Positions 27,811 through 37,239 are shown, counted from the first letter of the stretch. The stretch is DNA of 64,000 nucleotides from Streptomyces marinisediminis (GCF_026262575.1 NZ_JAPKFL010000002.1:1-64000), one strand, 5' to 3'. Translations and numbers: made by a program. Notes: generated by a model from the sequence alone, not told the origin.

Positions 27811-30007
27811 GCTGCGGCGTTTCACCCGGGGCCGGCTCCCACGGGCCGGGCTCGTCACCATCGTCCTGCTGCCGCTGCTCTACGGGGCGCTGTACCTGTG
27901 GTCCTTCTGGGACCCCTACTCCCGGCTCGACCGCGTCCCCGTGGCGCTCGTCAACGAGGACGCGGGCGCGACCGTGACGCCTCCGGCGGGCGGCGAGCCC
28001 CAGCGGGTCACCGCCGGGGACGAGCTGACCCGCGCGCTGCACGAGAGCGACAGCTTCGCCTGGCACGAGACGAGCGCTCAGGACGCCGAGGCCGGGGTCG
28101 AGAGCGGGCGGTACTTCCTCTCCCTCACCATCCCCGAGGACTTCAGCGCGCAGGTCACCTCCGGCCCCGGCGAGGACCCGGGGCGGGGGGCGCTGCGGGT
28201 GCGCACCAACGACGCCAGCAACTACATCGTCGGGCAGATCGCCCGCACCGTCTTCTCCGAGGTGCGCGCGGCGGCGTCGAGCAAGACCTCGCGGGGTTTC
28301 TTCGACAACATCTTCGTGGCCTTCTCCGCCATCCACGGCTCCACCGCACAGGCCGCGCAGGGCGCCGCCGACCTGCGGGACGGCATCGGCGAGGCGCACG
28401 ACGGCGCGGAGGACCTCGCGGACGGCGCCCGGCGCGCCGAGGACGGCAGCGCGGACCTGCTGGACGGCGTGGACCGGCTCCGGGACGGCGCGGGCGAGCT
28501 GGAGGACGGCGCGAGCCAGGTGGCCGAGGGCACCCAGACGCTGGCGGACAAGGTCGACGAGCTCGCGGACGCGGTCGGCCCGATCACCGCGGCCGACGGG
28601 GAGGACATCGCCACCGTCGCCGGACGCGTCGCGGACGCCGCGGCGACCGCCCGGGAGCACGTCGACTCGCTCCCGGAGGACGCCGCGCGCGCCGCGAAGC
28701 TGACGGGCGCGGCGGCCGACGGGGCGGAGGGCCTGCACGCCGCGCTCTGCCCGGCCGACGGCCCGCTCCCCCGGCTCCCCGAGCTCCCGGGGCCGCCCGC
28801 GGCGGACGGGCCCGGCCGGGACGGCGCCTCCCCCGACGCCACCACGCCCACCGCGCCCACCACGCCCGACGGCGCACCGGAGAGCCCCGAGGAGCTGTGC
28901 GCGGACCTCGGCCGCTACGCCGAGTACAGCCGCGACGCCGCCGACGTGGCCGCCGACGTCAAGGGCCACGTCGACTCCTACGACCGCCTCGACGACCTCG
29001 CGAGCGACCTCGCCGCCCTGGAGGACGCCGCCCGCGAGGTGCGCGAGCGCGCCCCCGGCCTCGGGGACGACCTCGCGGGCGCCGTCGAACAGGTCGACCG
29101 CCTCAACGACGGCGCCCAGCAGGTGTACGAGGGCGTCAAAGCGCTGCACGAGGGCATCGGCACCGCGGCCGACGGCGCCACCGCGCTCAACGGCGGCCTG
29201 ACCGACCTCAGCTCGGGCGCCGAACTGCTGGACGGCGGCATGGTGCGGCTGAGCGACGGCTCCGGGGAGCTGGCCGACGGCCTGCGCGACGGCGTCGGCC
29301 GGATTCCCGACTACTCCGCGGCGGAGCGGGCCGACCGCAGCGAGGTCATGGCCGACCCGGTCGGCCTGGACTCGGCCAAGGCGCACGCCGCGCCCAACTA
29401 CGGCACCGGCTTCGCCCCCTACTTCATCCCGCTCGCCCTGTGGGTGGGGGCCATGGTCGCCTACATGCTGATGCCCCCGCTCAACCGCCGGGCACTGGCC
29501 GCGGGCGCCCCGGCGTGGCGCACGGCGCTCGCCGGCTGGCTGCCGGTCGCCGCACTCGGCGCCCTCCAGGCGGGCGCCCTGCTGGCCGTCCTGCACTGGG
29601 CGCCGGGCATGGGGCTCCAGCCGCTCCGGCCACTGGGCACCGTCGGCTTCCTGCTGCTGACCACCGCCTGCTTCACCGCGTTCGTCCAGTGGCTGGGCGC
29701 CCGGTTCGGGCCCGCCGGGCGCATCCTGGTGCTGTGCGCGCTGATGCTCCAGCTCACCTCGGCTGGCGGCACCTACCCCGTGCAGACCAGTCCGGGGTTC
29801 TTCAACGCCATCCATCCGTTCCTGCCCATGACCTACGTCGTCGAGGGGCTGCGTCACCTGATCACCGGGGGCGGCCTCGGCCCGGTGTGGCAGGGCTGCG
29901 CCGTCCTGCTGGCCTACACCGCCGGCGCGCTGGCCCTCACGGCGTGGACCGCGCGGCGCGCCTCGGTGTGGACACTCAAGCGCCTCCACCCGGAGCTGAC
30001 GCTGTGA
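27782..30007 (+). CDS. YhgE/Pip family membrane protein (741 aa)
   Basis: Large membrane protein of the YhgE/phage-infection-protein family, with one N-terminal span (GLVTIVLLPLLYGALYLWSFW) and about five C-terminal spans from about residue 540. The central extracellular region carries many short repeats of the type L-x-D-G-A / L-A-D-G-A, the YhgE_Pip helical repeat. Relatives include export components such as EsaA. The ATG at 27782 has AAGGGGG upstream; it lies inside the 3' end of the ATPase gene. The pair plus TetR suggests a regulated export or envelope-defence system; the cargo is unknown. Confidence 0.82.
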   Translation: MRSPRLAALELRRFTRGRLPRAGLVTIVLLPLLYGALYLWSFWDPYSRLDRVPVALVNEDAGATVTPPAGGEPQRVTAGDELTRALHESDSFAWHETSAQDAEAGVESGRYFLSLTIPEDFSAQVTSGPGEDPGRGALRVRTNDASNYIVGQIARTVFSEVRAAASSKTSRGFFDNIFVAFSAIHGSTAQAAQGAADLRDGIGEAHDGAEDLADGARRAEDGSADLLDGVDRLRDGAGELEDGASQVAEGTQTLADKVDELADAVGPITAADGEDIATVAGRVADAAATAREHVDSLPEDAARAAKLTGAAADGAEGLHAALCPADGPLPRLPELPGPPAADGPGRDGASPDATTPTAPTTPDGAPESPEELCADLGRYAEYSRDAADVAADVKGHVDSYDRLDDLASDLAALEDAAREVRERAPGLGDDLAGAVEQVDRLNDGAQQVYEGVKALHEGIGTAADGATALNGGLTDLSSGAELLDGGMVRLSDGSGELADGLRDGVGRIPDYSAAERADRSEVMADPVGLDSAKAHAAPNYGTGFAPYFIPLALWVGAMVAYMLMPPLNRRALAAGAPAWRTALAGWLPVAALGALQAGALLAVLHWAPGMGLQPLRPLGTVGFLLLTTACFTAFVQWLGARFGPAGRILVLCALMLQLTSAGGTYPVQTSPGFFNAIHPFLPMTYVVEGLRHLITGGGLGPVWQGCAVLLAYTAGALALTAWTARRASVWTLKRLHPELTL

Positions 30008-30029
30008 GGGCCCGGCGGAAGGGACAATC

Positions 30030-30719
30030 GTGCCCATGAACAGCACGGCCCCCGAGGGACACGGCACGCACGGCGCCCGCGCGCGGCGCGGCGGGACGCG
30101 GCAGAGCGCGACGCGGCAGAAACTGTACGAGGCGGCGGTCACCCTCATCGCCGAGCAGGGCTTCTCGGCTACCTCGGTGGAGGAGATCGCCGAGGCGGCC
30201 GGAGTGGCCAAGGGCACCGTCTACTACAACTTCGCCAGCAAGAACGAGCTCTTCGAGGAGCTGCTGCGGCACGGCGTGGAACTGCTGACCGCCTCCCTGT
30301 CCGACGCGGCGGCCCGCGTCCGCGCGGCGGGTGGCGGCCGGGTGGACGCGCTGGACGCCATGGTGCGCGCCGGACTCGTCTTCATCGACCGCTACCCGGC
30401 CTTCAGCCAGCTCTACGTCGCCGAGCTGTGGCGCAGGAACCGCGCCTGGCAGGCCACGCTGCTGGTGGTGCGGCAGCGGGCCGTGGCCGTCGTGGAGGAG
30501 CAGCTCCGGCTCGGCGTGGAGGAGGGGGAGCTGAGCGAGGAGATCGACGTCCGGCTCACGGCCGCGGCGCTGTTCGGCATGGTGCTCGTCGCCGCGCTGG
30601 ACTGGCAGGCGTTCCAGCCCGAGCGCTCGCTGGACGAGGTGCACGGCGCGCTCTCCCTGCTGTTGCAGGGCCGGGTGGCGGGCACAGGCCGCGGGCGGCC
30701 TCCGTCGCGCGAAGACTGA
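30030..30719 (+). CDS. TetR family regulator of the ABC-YhgE operon (229 aa)
   Basis: The N-terminal HTH reads TRQKLYEAAVTLIAEQGFSATSVEEIAEAAGVAKGTVYYNFASKNELFEELL; the C-terminal ligand domain is Ala/Leu-rich. The GTG at 30030 has GGAAGGG at 6-nt spacing; an ATG two codons on (30036) is possible but spaced 12 nt. It starts 22 bp after the YhgE/Pip stop, so it is the third gene of the operon and is the obvious candidate to bind the ACTGACCGGTCAGT site at its head. The inducing ligand is unknown. Confidence 0.85.
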   Translation: MPMNSTAPEGHGTHGARARRGGTRQSATRQKLYEAAVTLIAEQGFSATSVEEIAEAAGVAKGTVYYNFASKNELFEELLRHGVELLTASLSDAAARVRAAGGGRVDALDAMVRAGLVFIDRYPAFSQLYVAELWRRNRAWQATLLVVRQRAVAVVEEQLRLGVEEGELSEEIDVRLTAAALFGMVLVAALDWQAFQPERSLDEVHGALSLLLQGRVAGTGRGRPPSRED

Positions 30720-30729
30720 GGCCGCCCGC
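30691..30729 (+). terminator. Terminator of the ABC-YhgE-TetR operon
   Basis: Perfect 12-bp stem, GCGGGCGGCCTC (30691-30702) with GAGGCCGCCCGC (30718-30729), 15-nt loop. The stem overlaps the TetR stop codon, so termination is built into the gene's last codons. Confidence 0.7.
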
Positions 30730-30860
30730 TCCTCCCCCGTGCTCCCCCCGGTTCCCCCCTCGTTCCCCCGGTCCGGGAGTCCCCCCGTGCCGGTGGGCAC
30801 CGCCCGTTCCGCCGCCCCGTGCCGGCGGTGCGGTGCGGTGCCGCCCCGGTGCGCACCACT

Positions 30861-30878
30861 CTGCCGCCCGGGCGGCAG
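30861..30878. repeat. 18-bp perfect palindrome CTGCCGCCCGGGCGGCAG
   Basis: Perfect self-complementary 18-mer in the gene-free stretch between the TetR gene and the CrtI-like gene, 20 bp upstream of the MacR-box-like element. It may be an operator or simply G+C-driven. Confidence 0.5.
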
Positions 30879-30897
30879 ACCGCCCATCCGCGCGGGT

Positions 30898-30928
30898 ACT
30901 CAATCCGGGCCCTGAGTAGGGCTACTCA
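30898..30928. promoter_or_regulatory. MacR-box-like palindrome TGAGTAGGGCTACTCA with a flanking half-site
   Basis: TGAGTAG (30913-30919) and CTACTCA (30922-30928) are perfect 7-bp arms round GG. An additional ACTCA at 30898-30902 pairs with the left TGAGT. From memory, the MacR response regulator of S. coelicolor recognises TGAGTACnnGTACTCA; this site differs only at the two symmetric inner bases. It lies about 100 bp upstream of the CrtI-like gene, and a macRS-like pair is encoded at 61.2-63.6 kb. Confidence 0.55.
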
Positions 30929-31029
30929 CCCGGCGGGGGGACGCGGCGCGCCCGGTGCCGCCCGCGCCGGTGGAGCGGCGCGGTGGCCGCCGTCCCCGGT
31001 GGCAGCGCGGCGGACTACAGTCGCTGGTC

Positions 31030-32481
31030 ATGGCAGAGATCGTGGTGATCGGCGCCGGGCTCGGTGCGATGGCGGGTGCGGCGCGGCTGGCGACGAGCGG
31101 CCACCGGGTCACCGTGTACGAGCGGCGGGAGACCTACGGCGGCGGCGTGCGGCGCGTCACGCACGCGGGGTTCGGGTTCGACACCGGCCCCGGGCTGCTG
31201 CACCTGCCCGCCGTCTGGCGCGACCTGTTCGTGAAGACGGGCAAGCGGCCGCTGGAGTCCTGCGTGGACCTGCGGCAAGTGGACCCGGGCGCCCGGCACG
31301 TCTTCGCCGACGGCACCGGGGTGACGCTGCCGGCCTCCTCGCGCGCCGGCACGCTGCGGGCCCTGGACGCGGCGCTGGGCGAGGGCGCCGGGCGCCGCTG
31401 GGCGGAGGTGCTGGTGCGGGCCCGCACGGTCTGGGACGCCACCCGGCGCCCGCTGCTGGAGGAGCCGGGCACCGGCGGCGCGCACCCGGCCGACCCCTAC
31501 CCGGCGGTGCGCCGCCGCGGCCTGCTGCGCCGCCGCACGCCGACCCTCGCGGAGACGGCCGCCGACGAGCTGCGCGACCCCCGGCTCGCCGCGCTGCTGG
31601 AGAGCTACGCGCTCGGCCACGGTCTCGACCCGCGCACCGCGCCCGCCTCGGCCGCGGTGCTGGCCTACCTGGAGCAGACGTTCGGGGCCTGGTACGTCGC
31701 GGGCGGCCTGCGCGCGCTGGCCGACGCGGTCCACCGGCGCTGCGCCGAGCGCGGGGTGCGGTTCGTCTTCGGGGCCGATGTCGCGCGGACGCTCGTCGAC
31801 GACGGCCGGGTGCGCGGCGTGGAGCTGGCGGACGGGACGCGGGTGGCGGCCGACGCCGTGGTGGACGGCGGCTGCCCGCACGAGGCGCCCGGGCCCGGAC
31901 GCGCCCGGCTCACCCTGCTGCTGGCGCTGCGCGGTGCCCGCCCGGCGGACGCCGCGCACCGCACGGTGGTGCACGCACCGGACCGGGACGCCGAGCTGGC
32001 CGCGCTGTTCGACGGGGTCGGCCCGGCGCACGCGCCCACGGTCACCGTGCTCCGTCCGGACGACCCGGCCGGGGTTCCGGACGCCGAGCACGAGGCCGTC
32101 ACCGTGACCGCCGTGGTGCCCCCGCACCCCTCGCCGGACTGGACCGACCCCGCGGTCACCGACGCCTTCGCCCGCCGCATGCTGGAGGCGGCCGCCCGGG
32201 CGGTGCCCGACCTGCGGGAGCGGCTGCTGTGGCAGCGCGCGCACACGCCCGTGGACGCCGCCCGCGAGACCGGGGCCCCGGGTGGCGTCGTGCCCGCACC
32301 GGCGCTCGCGGGGGCCGCGCCCGGCGCGCCGCGCCCCGTGCCCAATCCGGGCCCGGCCGCGGGCGGTTACGCGCTGGGCGGCTGGGCGCACCCGGGCGGC
32401 GGACTGGCGCACGCGGGCATGTCGGGCGCGCTGGTGGCCGGCCTGCTCACCGAGGGGCCCGGCTGGCGCGGCTCGCGGTAG
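31030..32481 (+). CDS. CrtI/phytoene-dehydrogenase-like FAD oxidoreductase (483 aa)
   Basis: Two-dinucleotide-binding-domain flavoprotein. The FAD motif is IVVIGAGLGAMAGAARLATSGHRVTVYERRETYGGGVRRV; the C-terminal GGYALGGWAHPGGGLAHAGMSGALVAGLL closes the FAD site. No carotenoid genes (crtE, crtB) are nearby, so phytoene is not an obvious substrate. The ATG has no Shine-Dalgarno; TACAGT (31016-31021) ends 8 nt upstream, suggesting a leaderless transcript. The palindromic element at 30.9 kb probably controls it. Confidence 0.8.
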   Translation: MAEIVVIGAGLGAMAGAARLATSGHRVTVYERRETYGGGVRRVTHAGFGFDTGPGLLHLPAVWRDLFVKTGKRPLESCVDLRQVDPGARHVFADGTGVTLPASSRAGTLRALDAALGEGAGRRWAEVLVRARTVWDATRRPLLEEPGTGGAHPADPYPAVRRRGLLRRRTPTLAETAADELRDPRLAALLESYALGHGLDPRTAPASAAVLAYLEQTFGAWYVAGGLRALADAVHRRCAERGVRFVFGADVARTLVDDGRVRGVELADGTRVAADAVVDGGCPHEAPGPGRARLTLLLALRGARPADAAHRTVVHAPDRDAELAALFDGVGPAHAPTVTVLRPDDPAGVPDAEHEAVTVTAVVPPHPSPDWTDPAVTDAFARRMLEAAARAVPDLRERLLWQRAHTPVDAARETGAPGGVVPAPALAGAAPGAPRPVPNPGPAAGGYALGGWAHPGGGLAHAGMSGALVAGLLTEGPGWRGSR

Positions 32482-32496
32482 CGGGCCGACGGGGGC

Positions 32497-33594
32497 TCAG
32501 TGGTTCCGCTGGTCGGGGGCGGGGTAGCGGTAACCGTCCTGGTAGGAGTACGGCGGCTCCTGCGCCGGGTCGGACTCGCGCTGCTGCGGCACCCACACGC
32601 CGTCGGCGGGCGGCTGGTCCTGTTCCTGGCCCTGGCCCTGGCCCTGGCCGGGACCGTAGCCGTCCGGCCCCGGGGCCGGGTAGCCGTAGGCGTCGTACGC
32701 GCCGTACGCGTCGTGCCCGCCGGAGTAGCCGTAACCGTAGGGGGCCGTTCCGCTCCCCTGCCCGGGGCCGGGCCCCGGGCCGTACAGGTCCCCGCCCTGG
32801 CCGCCGCCGTCGCCCTGGGCCCCCGGACCGGGGTCCTGGTAGCCGGAGTAGCCGGCGTAGCCGTCGTACCCCGTGTAGGCGGTGTACGGGCCCGGGCCCC
32901 CGGGCGGGTCCAGGAGGTCGTAGGACGCGCCGGAGTCACCGGGGTAGGTGGCGCCGTAGGCGTCGTCCCCGTAGCCGGGGGCACCGGCCGGGCCCTCCGC
33001 GTACTGGTGCTGCTCGCGCTCGTCGGGGGTGCCGGTGCCGCCGAGGTAGGGGTCCTGGTAGAGCCCGTCACCGGTGGCGTCCCCCGCCCCGTGGGCGGCG
33101 TGGGGCGCGTAGGCGTCCGCCTGCTCCGGACGGTGCCCGGGCCCGTGCGCCCCGTCCGCGTCGCGCGCGTGGACGCCGTACGGTCCGGTGTCGTCCGGGA
33201 GCGGCTCCACGGCGTAGGCGGCGGTCTCCTCCAGGGCGGAGACCTCCAGCGCCGGAGCGGCCGCGGCGGGCCCGGGGGCCGCGTCGTCCGCCCCGCCGTC
33301 CGCACGGCCCGTCCCGCCCCCGCCGCGCACCCGGCGGCGGGAGGTCTCCAGCGCCCAGCCGTGGTCGAAGCCCTTGCGGAAGGAGAGGGTGACGAAGGTC
33401 TGCCCGACGGCGAAGGCCACCGTGCCGAGCGCGATGACCGGCACCGAGGGCAGCAGCACGCCCACGACGACGGTGAGGAAGCCGAAGAAGGCCGTCAGCC
33501 GCCAGCGCAGCCGCGCCTTGTACTGCAGGAGCACCTCCCCCAGCAGCCACAGCGCCACCACGCCGAACGCGATGTAGAGGACCGTCCAGCCCAT
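32497..33594 (-). CDS. Membrane protein with long Tyr/Gly/Pro/Gln-rich tail (365 aa)
   Basis: Unrecognised by function. The N-terminus has two or three hydrophobic segments (GWTVLYIAFGVVALWLLGEVLLQ; TAFFGFLTVVVGVLLPSVPVIALGTVAFAVGQTFV) followed by RKGFDHGWALE, a pattern conserved in Streptomyces hypothetical proteins. From about residue 90 the protein is disordered and strongly enriched in Gly, Tyr, Pro, Asp and Gln, with runs such as YTGYDGYAGYSGYQD and GYGPGQGQGQGQ. The ATG at 33594 has GAGAGGGG 5 nt upstream. It starts 19 bp after the metF stop on the same strand, so it could share the metF transcript, and it ends 15 bp from the convergent CrtI-like gene. Confidence 0.7.
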   Translation of the reverse strand: MGWTVLYIAFGVVALWLLGEVLLQYKARLRWRLTAFFGFLTVVVGVLLPSVPVIALGTVAFAVGQTFVTLSFRKGFDHGWALETSRRRVRGGGGTGRADGGADDAAPGPAAAAPALEVSALEETAAYAVEPLPDDTGPYGVHARDADGAHGPGHRPEQADAYAPHAAHGAGDATGDGLYQDPYLGGTGTPDEREQHQYAEGPAGAPGYGDDAYGATYPGDSGASYDLLDPPGGPGPYTAYTGYDGYAGYSGYQDPGPGAQGDGGGQGGDLYGPGPGPGQGSGTAPYGYGYSGGHDAYGAYDAYGYPAPGPDGYGPGQGQGQGQEQDQPPADGVWVPQQRESDPAQEPPYSYQDGYRYPAPDQRNH

Positions 33595-33613
33595 GTACGC
33601 CCCTCTCACCGGA

Positions 33614-34531
33614 TTACGGCCGCCTGTGCAGCCCCAGATTCTCGTAGATTTCCAGGCTCGCCGTGGAGTGGTTGAGCGTGATGAAGTGCAGTCCGGGGAT
33701 GTCCTCGGCCATCAACGTCGCGCCCAGCTCCGTGGCGTACTCGATGCCGATTGAGCGTACAGCGGCCGGGTCGTCTTTGACCGCCAGGATGCGCTCGGCC
33801 AGTTCGGGCGGGAACGCGGCGTTGCTGAGCTGTGCGAACCGTTCGATCTGCCGCACGTTCGTGACCGGCATGATCTCGGGGATGATGGGGGTGTCGCAGC
33901 CGGCCGCGGCGACCCGGTCGCGCAGGCGCAGGTAGTCCTCGGGGTAGAAGAACATCTGGGTGATGGCGTAGTCCGCCCCGGCCCGGCACTTGTTGACGAA
34001 GTGCCGGATGTCGGTGTCCCAGTCGGTGGAGCGCGGGTGCATCTCGGGGTAGGCGGCCACGCCCACGCAGAAGTCCCCCGCCTCCCTGATCATCTCGACC
34101 AGCTCGTAGGCGTAGGAGACGCCCTGGGGGTGCTTGACCCACTCCCCCATCGGGTCGCCCGGCGGGTCACCGCGCAGCGCGAGCATGTTGCGGATGCCCG
34201 CGCCCGCGTACTGGCCGATGATGTTGCGCAGCTCGGCGACGGAGTGGTTGACGGCGGTCAGGTGGGCGACGGGGGTCAGCGTCGTGTCGGTGGCGATGCG
34301 CTCGGTGGCGCGCACGGTGCCCTCGCGCGAGGAGCCGCCGGCGCCGTAGGTCACGGCGACGAAGCTCGGCGCGACGGCCTCGATGCGGCGGATCGCCTTC
34401 CACAGCGTGCGCTCGCCCTTGGGGGTCTTGGGCGCGTTGAACTCGAAGGAGTAGGAACGTTCGCCGGAGGCGAGCAACTCGCGCACGGTCAGGGCGCGGT
34501 CCGTCCGGGTGGAGGAGATGCCGAGGGCCAT
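33614..34531 (-). CDS. metF: MetF, methylenetetrahydrofolate reductase (305 aa)
   Basis: Flavoprotein reducing 5,10-methylene-THF to 5-methyl-THF for methionine synthesis. The TIM-barrel signatures [53 protein letters not shown] and [22 protein letters not shown] are intact. Length fits the short bacterial type with no regulatory domain. It lies 104 bp after thiE on the same strand; that gap has a small inverted repeat (GTCCAC / GTGGAC) and no gene. Confidence 0.96.
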   Translation of the reverse strand: MALGISSTRTDRALTVRELLASGERSYSFEFNAPKTPKGERTLWKAIRRIEAVAPSFVAVTYGAGGSSREGTVRATERIATDTTLTPVAHLTAVNHSVAELRNIIGQYAGAGIRNMLALRGDPPGDPMGEWVKHPQGVSYAYELVEMIREAGDFCVGVAAYPEMHPRSTDWDTDIRHFVNKCRAGADYAITQMFFYPEDYLRLRDRVAAAGCDTPIIPEIMPVTNVRQIERFAQLSNAAFPPELAERILAVKDDPAAVRSIGIEYATELGATLMAEDIPGLHFITLNHSTASLEIYENLGLHRRP

Positions 34532-34635
34532 ACCGGCAGGCTAACCGGCCGCTCGGCCTCCGCACCGCCCCCGTCCACGTGATGGACCGGATCGTGGACA
34601 CTCCCGCGGGTCGGCGGGGACGGTGTCCGCGCAGC

Positions 34636-35334
34636 TCAGCGGGAACGCAGCCGCTCGGCGAGGGCGGCCGCCGCGGCCCGGGGATCGGCCGCCTCGGTGA
34701 GCGCGCGGACGACGACGACGCGGCGCGCCCCGGCGTCCAGCACGTCGTCCAGGGTGTCCGCGTCGATGCCGCCGATCGCGAACCAGGGGCGCTCGCCGCC
34801 CAGCGCGGCGCTGCGCTGCGCGGCGTACCGCACCAGCGGCAGGCCCGGCGCGGGGCGCCCCGGCTTGGTGGGGGTCGGCCAGCACGGCCCGGTGCAGAAG
34901 TAGTCGACCCCGGGGGCCGTCAGCGCGGCGTCGACCTCCGCCTCGGCGTGCGTGGAGCGGCCGATCAGCACGTGCTCGGGCGTGTCGCCCAGGATGGCGC
35001 GCGCGGCGGACACCGGCAGGTCGCCCTGGCCCAGGTGCAGCACGTCGGCGCCCGCGGCGTGCGCGACGTCGGCGCGGTCGTTGACGGCCAGGAGCGCGCC
35101 GTGGCGCCGGCAGGCGTCGGCGAACACCGCGAGGTGCTCCAGCTCCGCCCCGGCCTCCATGCCCTTGTCCCGGAGCTGGACGATGTCGACCCCGCCGGCC
35201 AGCACCTCGTCCAGGAACTCGGGGAGGTCGCCCTGGGCGGTGCGGGCGTCGGTGCACAGGTAGAGCCGGGCGTCGGCCAGCCGCTGGGCGGGCGTGACGG
35301 TGGCCGGCGTGGCGTGGGCGCTGGTCGGCGGCAT
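34636..35334 (-). CDS. thiE: ThiE, thiamine-phosphate synthase (232 aa)
   Basis: Joins hydroxymethylpyrimidine diphosphate and thiazole phosphate to thiamine phosphate. Family blocks: [82 protein letters not shown] and WFAIGGID. The ATG follows GGGGGGA. It is on the opposite strand from the thiO-thiS-thiG operon and has no TPP riboswitch of its own that I can see, so its regulation may differ. Confidence 0.95.
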   Translation of the reverse strand: MPPTSAHATPATVTPAQRLADARLYLCTDARTAQGDLPEFLDEVLAGGVDIVQLRDKGMEAGAELEHLAVFADACRRHGALLAVNDRADVAHAAGADVLHLGQGDLPVSAARAILGDTPEHVLIGRSTHAEAEVDAALTAPGVDYFCTGPCWPTPTKPGRPAPGLPLVRYAAQRSAALGGERPWFAIGGIDADTLDDVLDAGARRVVVVRALTEAADPRAAAAALAERLRSR

Positions 35335-35437
35335 GAGCTTTCCCCCCGGGGGAGCGTGGGACGTGTCGCGCGGCCGTGCGGCGTGCGGTGCCGCACGGCC
35401 GCGCGCGGTGGTCAGGGGCCCTGGAGAGCGGGCCGGA

Positions 35438-35803
35438 TCACACGGCGAGCGCCTGGGCCCGGCGCTTCACCTCCGTGCCGCGATTCTCGCGCAGCGCCTG
35501 GGCGGGGGTGCCCGGCAGGGTGTCGTCCGGGGTGAACAGCCACTCCAGCATCTCCTCGTCGCTGAAGCCGTCATCCCGCAGCAGCGTGAGCGTTCCGGTC
35601 AGCCCCTTGACGATCCGGCCCTCGCCCACGAAGTCCGCCGGGACCATCAGCACCCGGTTCTCCCCGCGGCGCACCGCGAGGAGCTGTCCTTCCCTGACGA
35701 ACTGCCGTACCCGCGTCACCTCCACGTCGAGCCGCTCCGCGACGTCGGGGAGGGTGAGCCAGGCGGGGACGAGAGCGTCGATCTTCGCATCAATCTCGGT
35801 CAC
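35438..35803 (-). CDS. Rv2175c-like DNA-binding protein (121 aa)
   Basis: Small winged/HTH protein. It starts [58 protein letters not shown]; the helix-turn-helix is about residues 17-40. The Mycobacterium tuberculosis homologue Rv2175c binds DNA and is phosphorylated by the adjacent kinase PknL. A PASTA kinase lies 4.4 kb downstream here, so a similar link is plausible but unproven. The GTG start has only a GGGGGT stretch directly upstream. The 179-bp gap to the ferredoxin reductase gene holds two copies of a 17-bp direct repeat near 35947-35980. Confidence 0.85.
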   Translation of the reverse strand: MTEIDAKIDALVPAWLTLPDVAERLDVEVTRVRQFVREGQLLAVRRGENRVLMVPADFVGEGRIVKGLTGTLTLLRDDGFSDEEMLEWLFTPDDTLPGTPAQALRENRGTEVKRRAQALAV

Positions 35804-35982
35804 ACCCCCAGCCTGCCACTGTCCGCCGACATCCGGCACGGCCCCCCGCGCCGCCTGGCCCAACCGGCGCCACCCGGGCCCGCCGCGGGCACCGCGCCCG
35901 GGGCGCCCCGGCGGGGGCGCCGTCCGCGTCGGCGGGCCGGGCGGCCGGGAGCCGGAGGCCGGGGAGCCGGAGGCCGGGGGAC

Positions 35983-37239
35983 TCACGCCGTCGTCAGCGC
36001 GGCCTTCTTCAGCGGGACGGCCGGGTCCGCGGCCAGCGCCCGGTCCAGCGGGGCGCGCTGTTCGATCAGCTTGCGGCCCTGGGCCACGTCGCGCGGCCGC
36101 CCCACGGCCAGCAGCGCGCCGAGCGCGCCGTCGCGCAGCCAGCACACGGACCAGGAGGCGCTGGTGGGGTCGCCGCGCCACAGCACCTCGTCACCCTCCC
36201 CGTGCCAGCCGACGTACTGCACGAAGCGCCCGAACTGCTCGGACCAGAAGTAGGGCACCGGGTCGTAGACCTCGGGCCCGGCCTGCACCGCCTTGCCCGC
36301 GTCGCCGACGAGGTCCGCGGCGACCACCCGGGGCCCGTGCAGGGCGTTGTCCCAGTGGTGGACCAGCAGCCGGCGGCCGTAGCGCGCGGAGGGGAAGGAG
36401 GCGCAGTCCCCGACGGCGTAGACGTCGGGCACCGAGGTGCGCAGGCGCTCGTCGGCGAGGACGGAGCCGTCCGGGGCGAGGGCGACCCCGGAGCCGGCCA
36501 GCCAGCCGGTGGCGGGGCGGGCGCCGATGCCCACCACGACGGCGTCGGCGGGGAGCACGGTGCCGTCGGCCAGCTCGACCTTGGCCGCCGGGTCCGGGCG
36601 CAGCCGCGCGACGGCGACGCCGGTGCGCAGCTCGGCCCCGCACTCGGCGTACCAGGCGCGCATCGGCCGGGTGGCCTCCGGGGGCAGCGCCCCGGCCAGG
36701 GGTTCGCCGGCCGCCTCCACGACGGTCACCGGGCAGCCGGCCTCGCGCGCGGCGGTGGCGAACTCCGCGCCGATCCACCCCGCGCCGACGATGACCACGC
36801 GGCGCCGCTCGCGGAGCACCGGGCGCAGGCGCTCGGCGTCGTCCAGGGTGCGCAGCAGGTGCACCCCGGGCACCTCGGCGCTGCCGGGGAGGGCGACGGG
36901 CACGGCGCCGGTGGCCAGCACGAGCCGGTCGTAGGACACCGGCCCGGCGGCGGTGTCCACCTCGCGGGCGTCCGGGCGCAGCGCGGTGACGCCGTGGCCG
37001 AGCCGCAGGTCGATGGCGAGCGCGGCGAAGTCCACGTCGAACGCGGAGCCCTCGGCCTTTCCGCTGAGCACCGCCTTGGACAGCGGTGGGAGGTCGTAGG
37101 GCGGGTGGGTCTCGGCGCCGAGCACCGTGACGGCGCCGGGCCAGCCCTGTTCGCGTAGCTGCACCGCCGTCTGCACCCCGGCCATGCCGGCTCCGGCGAT
37201 GACGACGCGCTGGCTGCTCTGCTCGCTGCGTGAGGTCAC
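35983..37239 (-). CDS. NAD(P)H:ferredoxin-type FAD oxidoreductase (418 aa)
   Basis: Two Rossmann motifs typical of rhodocoxin/putidaredoxin reductases: VVIAGAGMAGVQTAVQLREQG (FAD) and RVVIVGAGWIGAEFATAAREAG (NADH). PPYDLPPLSKAVLSGK and DVYAVGDCASF are family marks, and a reductase C-terminal domain follows. No ferredoxin or P450 gene is adjacent, so the electron acceptor is unknown. The GTG start is probably leaderless: TACAGT (37246-37251) ends 6 nt upstream on the minus strand. Divergent from thiO. Confidence 0.88.
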   Translation of the reverse strand: MTSRSEQSSQRVVIAGAGMAGVQTAVQLREQGWPGAVTVLGAETHPPYDLPPLSKAVLSGKAEGSAFDVDFAALAIDLRLGHGVTALRPDAREVDTAAGPVSYDRLVLATGAVPVALPGSAEVPGVHLLRTLDDAERLRPVLRERRRVVIVGAGWIGAEFATAAREAGCPVTVVEAAGEPLAGALPPEATRPMRAWYAECGAELRTGVAVARLRPDPAAKVELADGTVLPADAVVVGIGARPATGWLAGSGVALAPDGSVLADERLRTSVPDVYAVGDCASFPSARYGRRLLVHHWDNALHGPRVVAADLVGDAGKAVQAGPEVYDPVPYFWSEQFGRFVQYVGWHGEGDEVLWRGDPTSASWSVCWLRDGALGALLAVGRPRDVAQGRKLIEQRAPLDRALAADPAVPLKKAALTTA

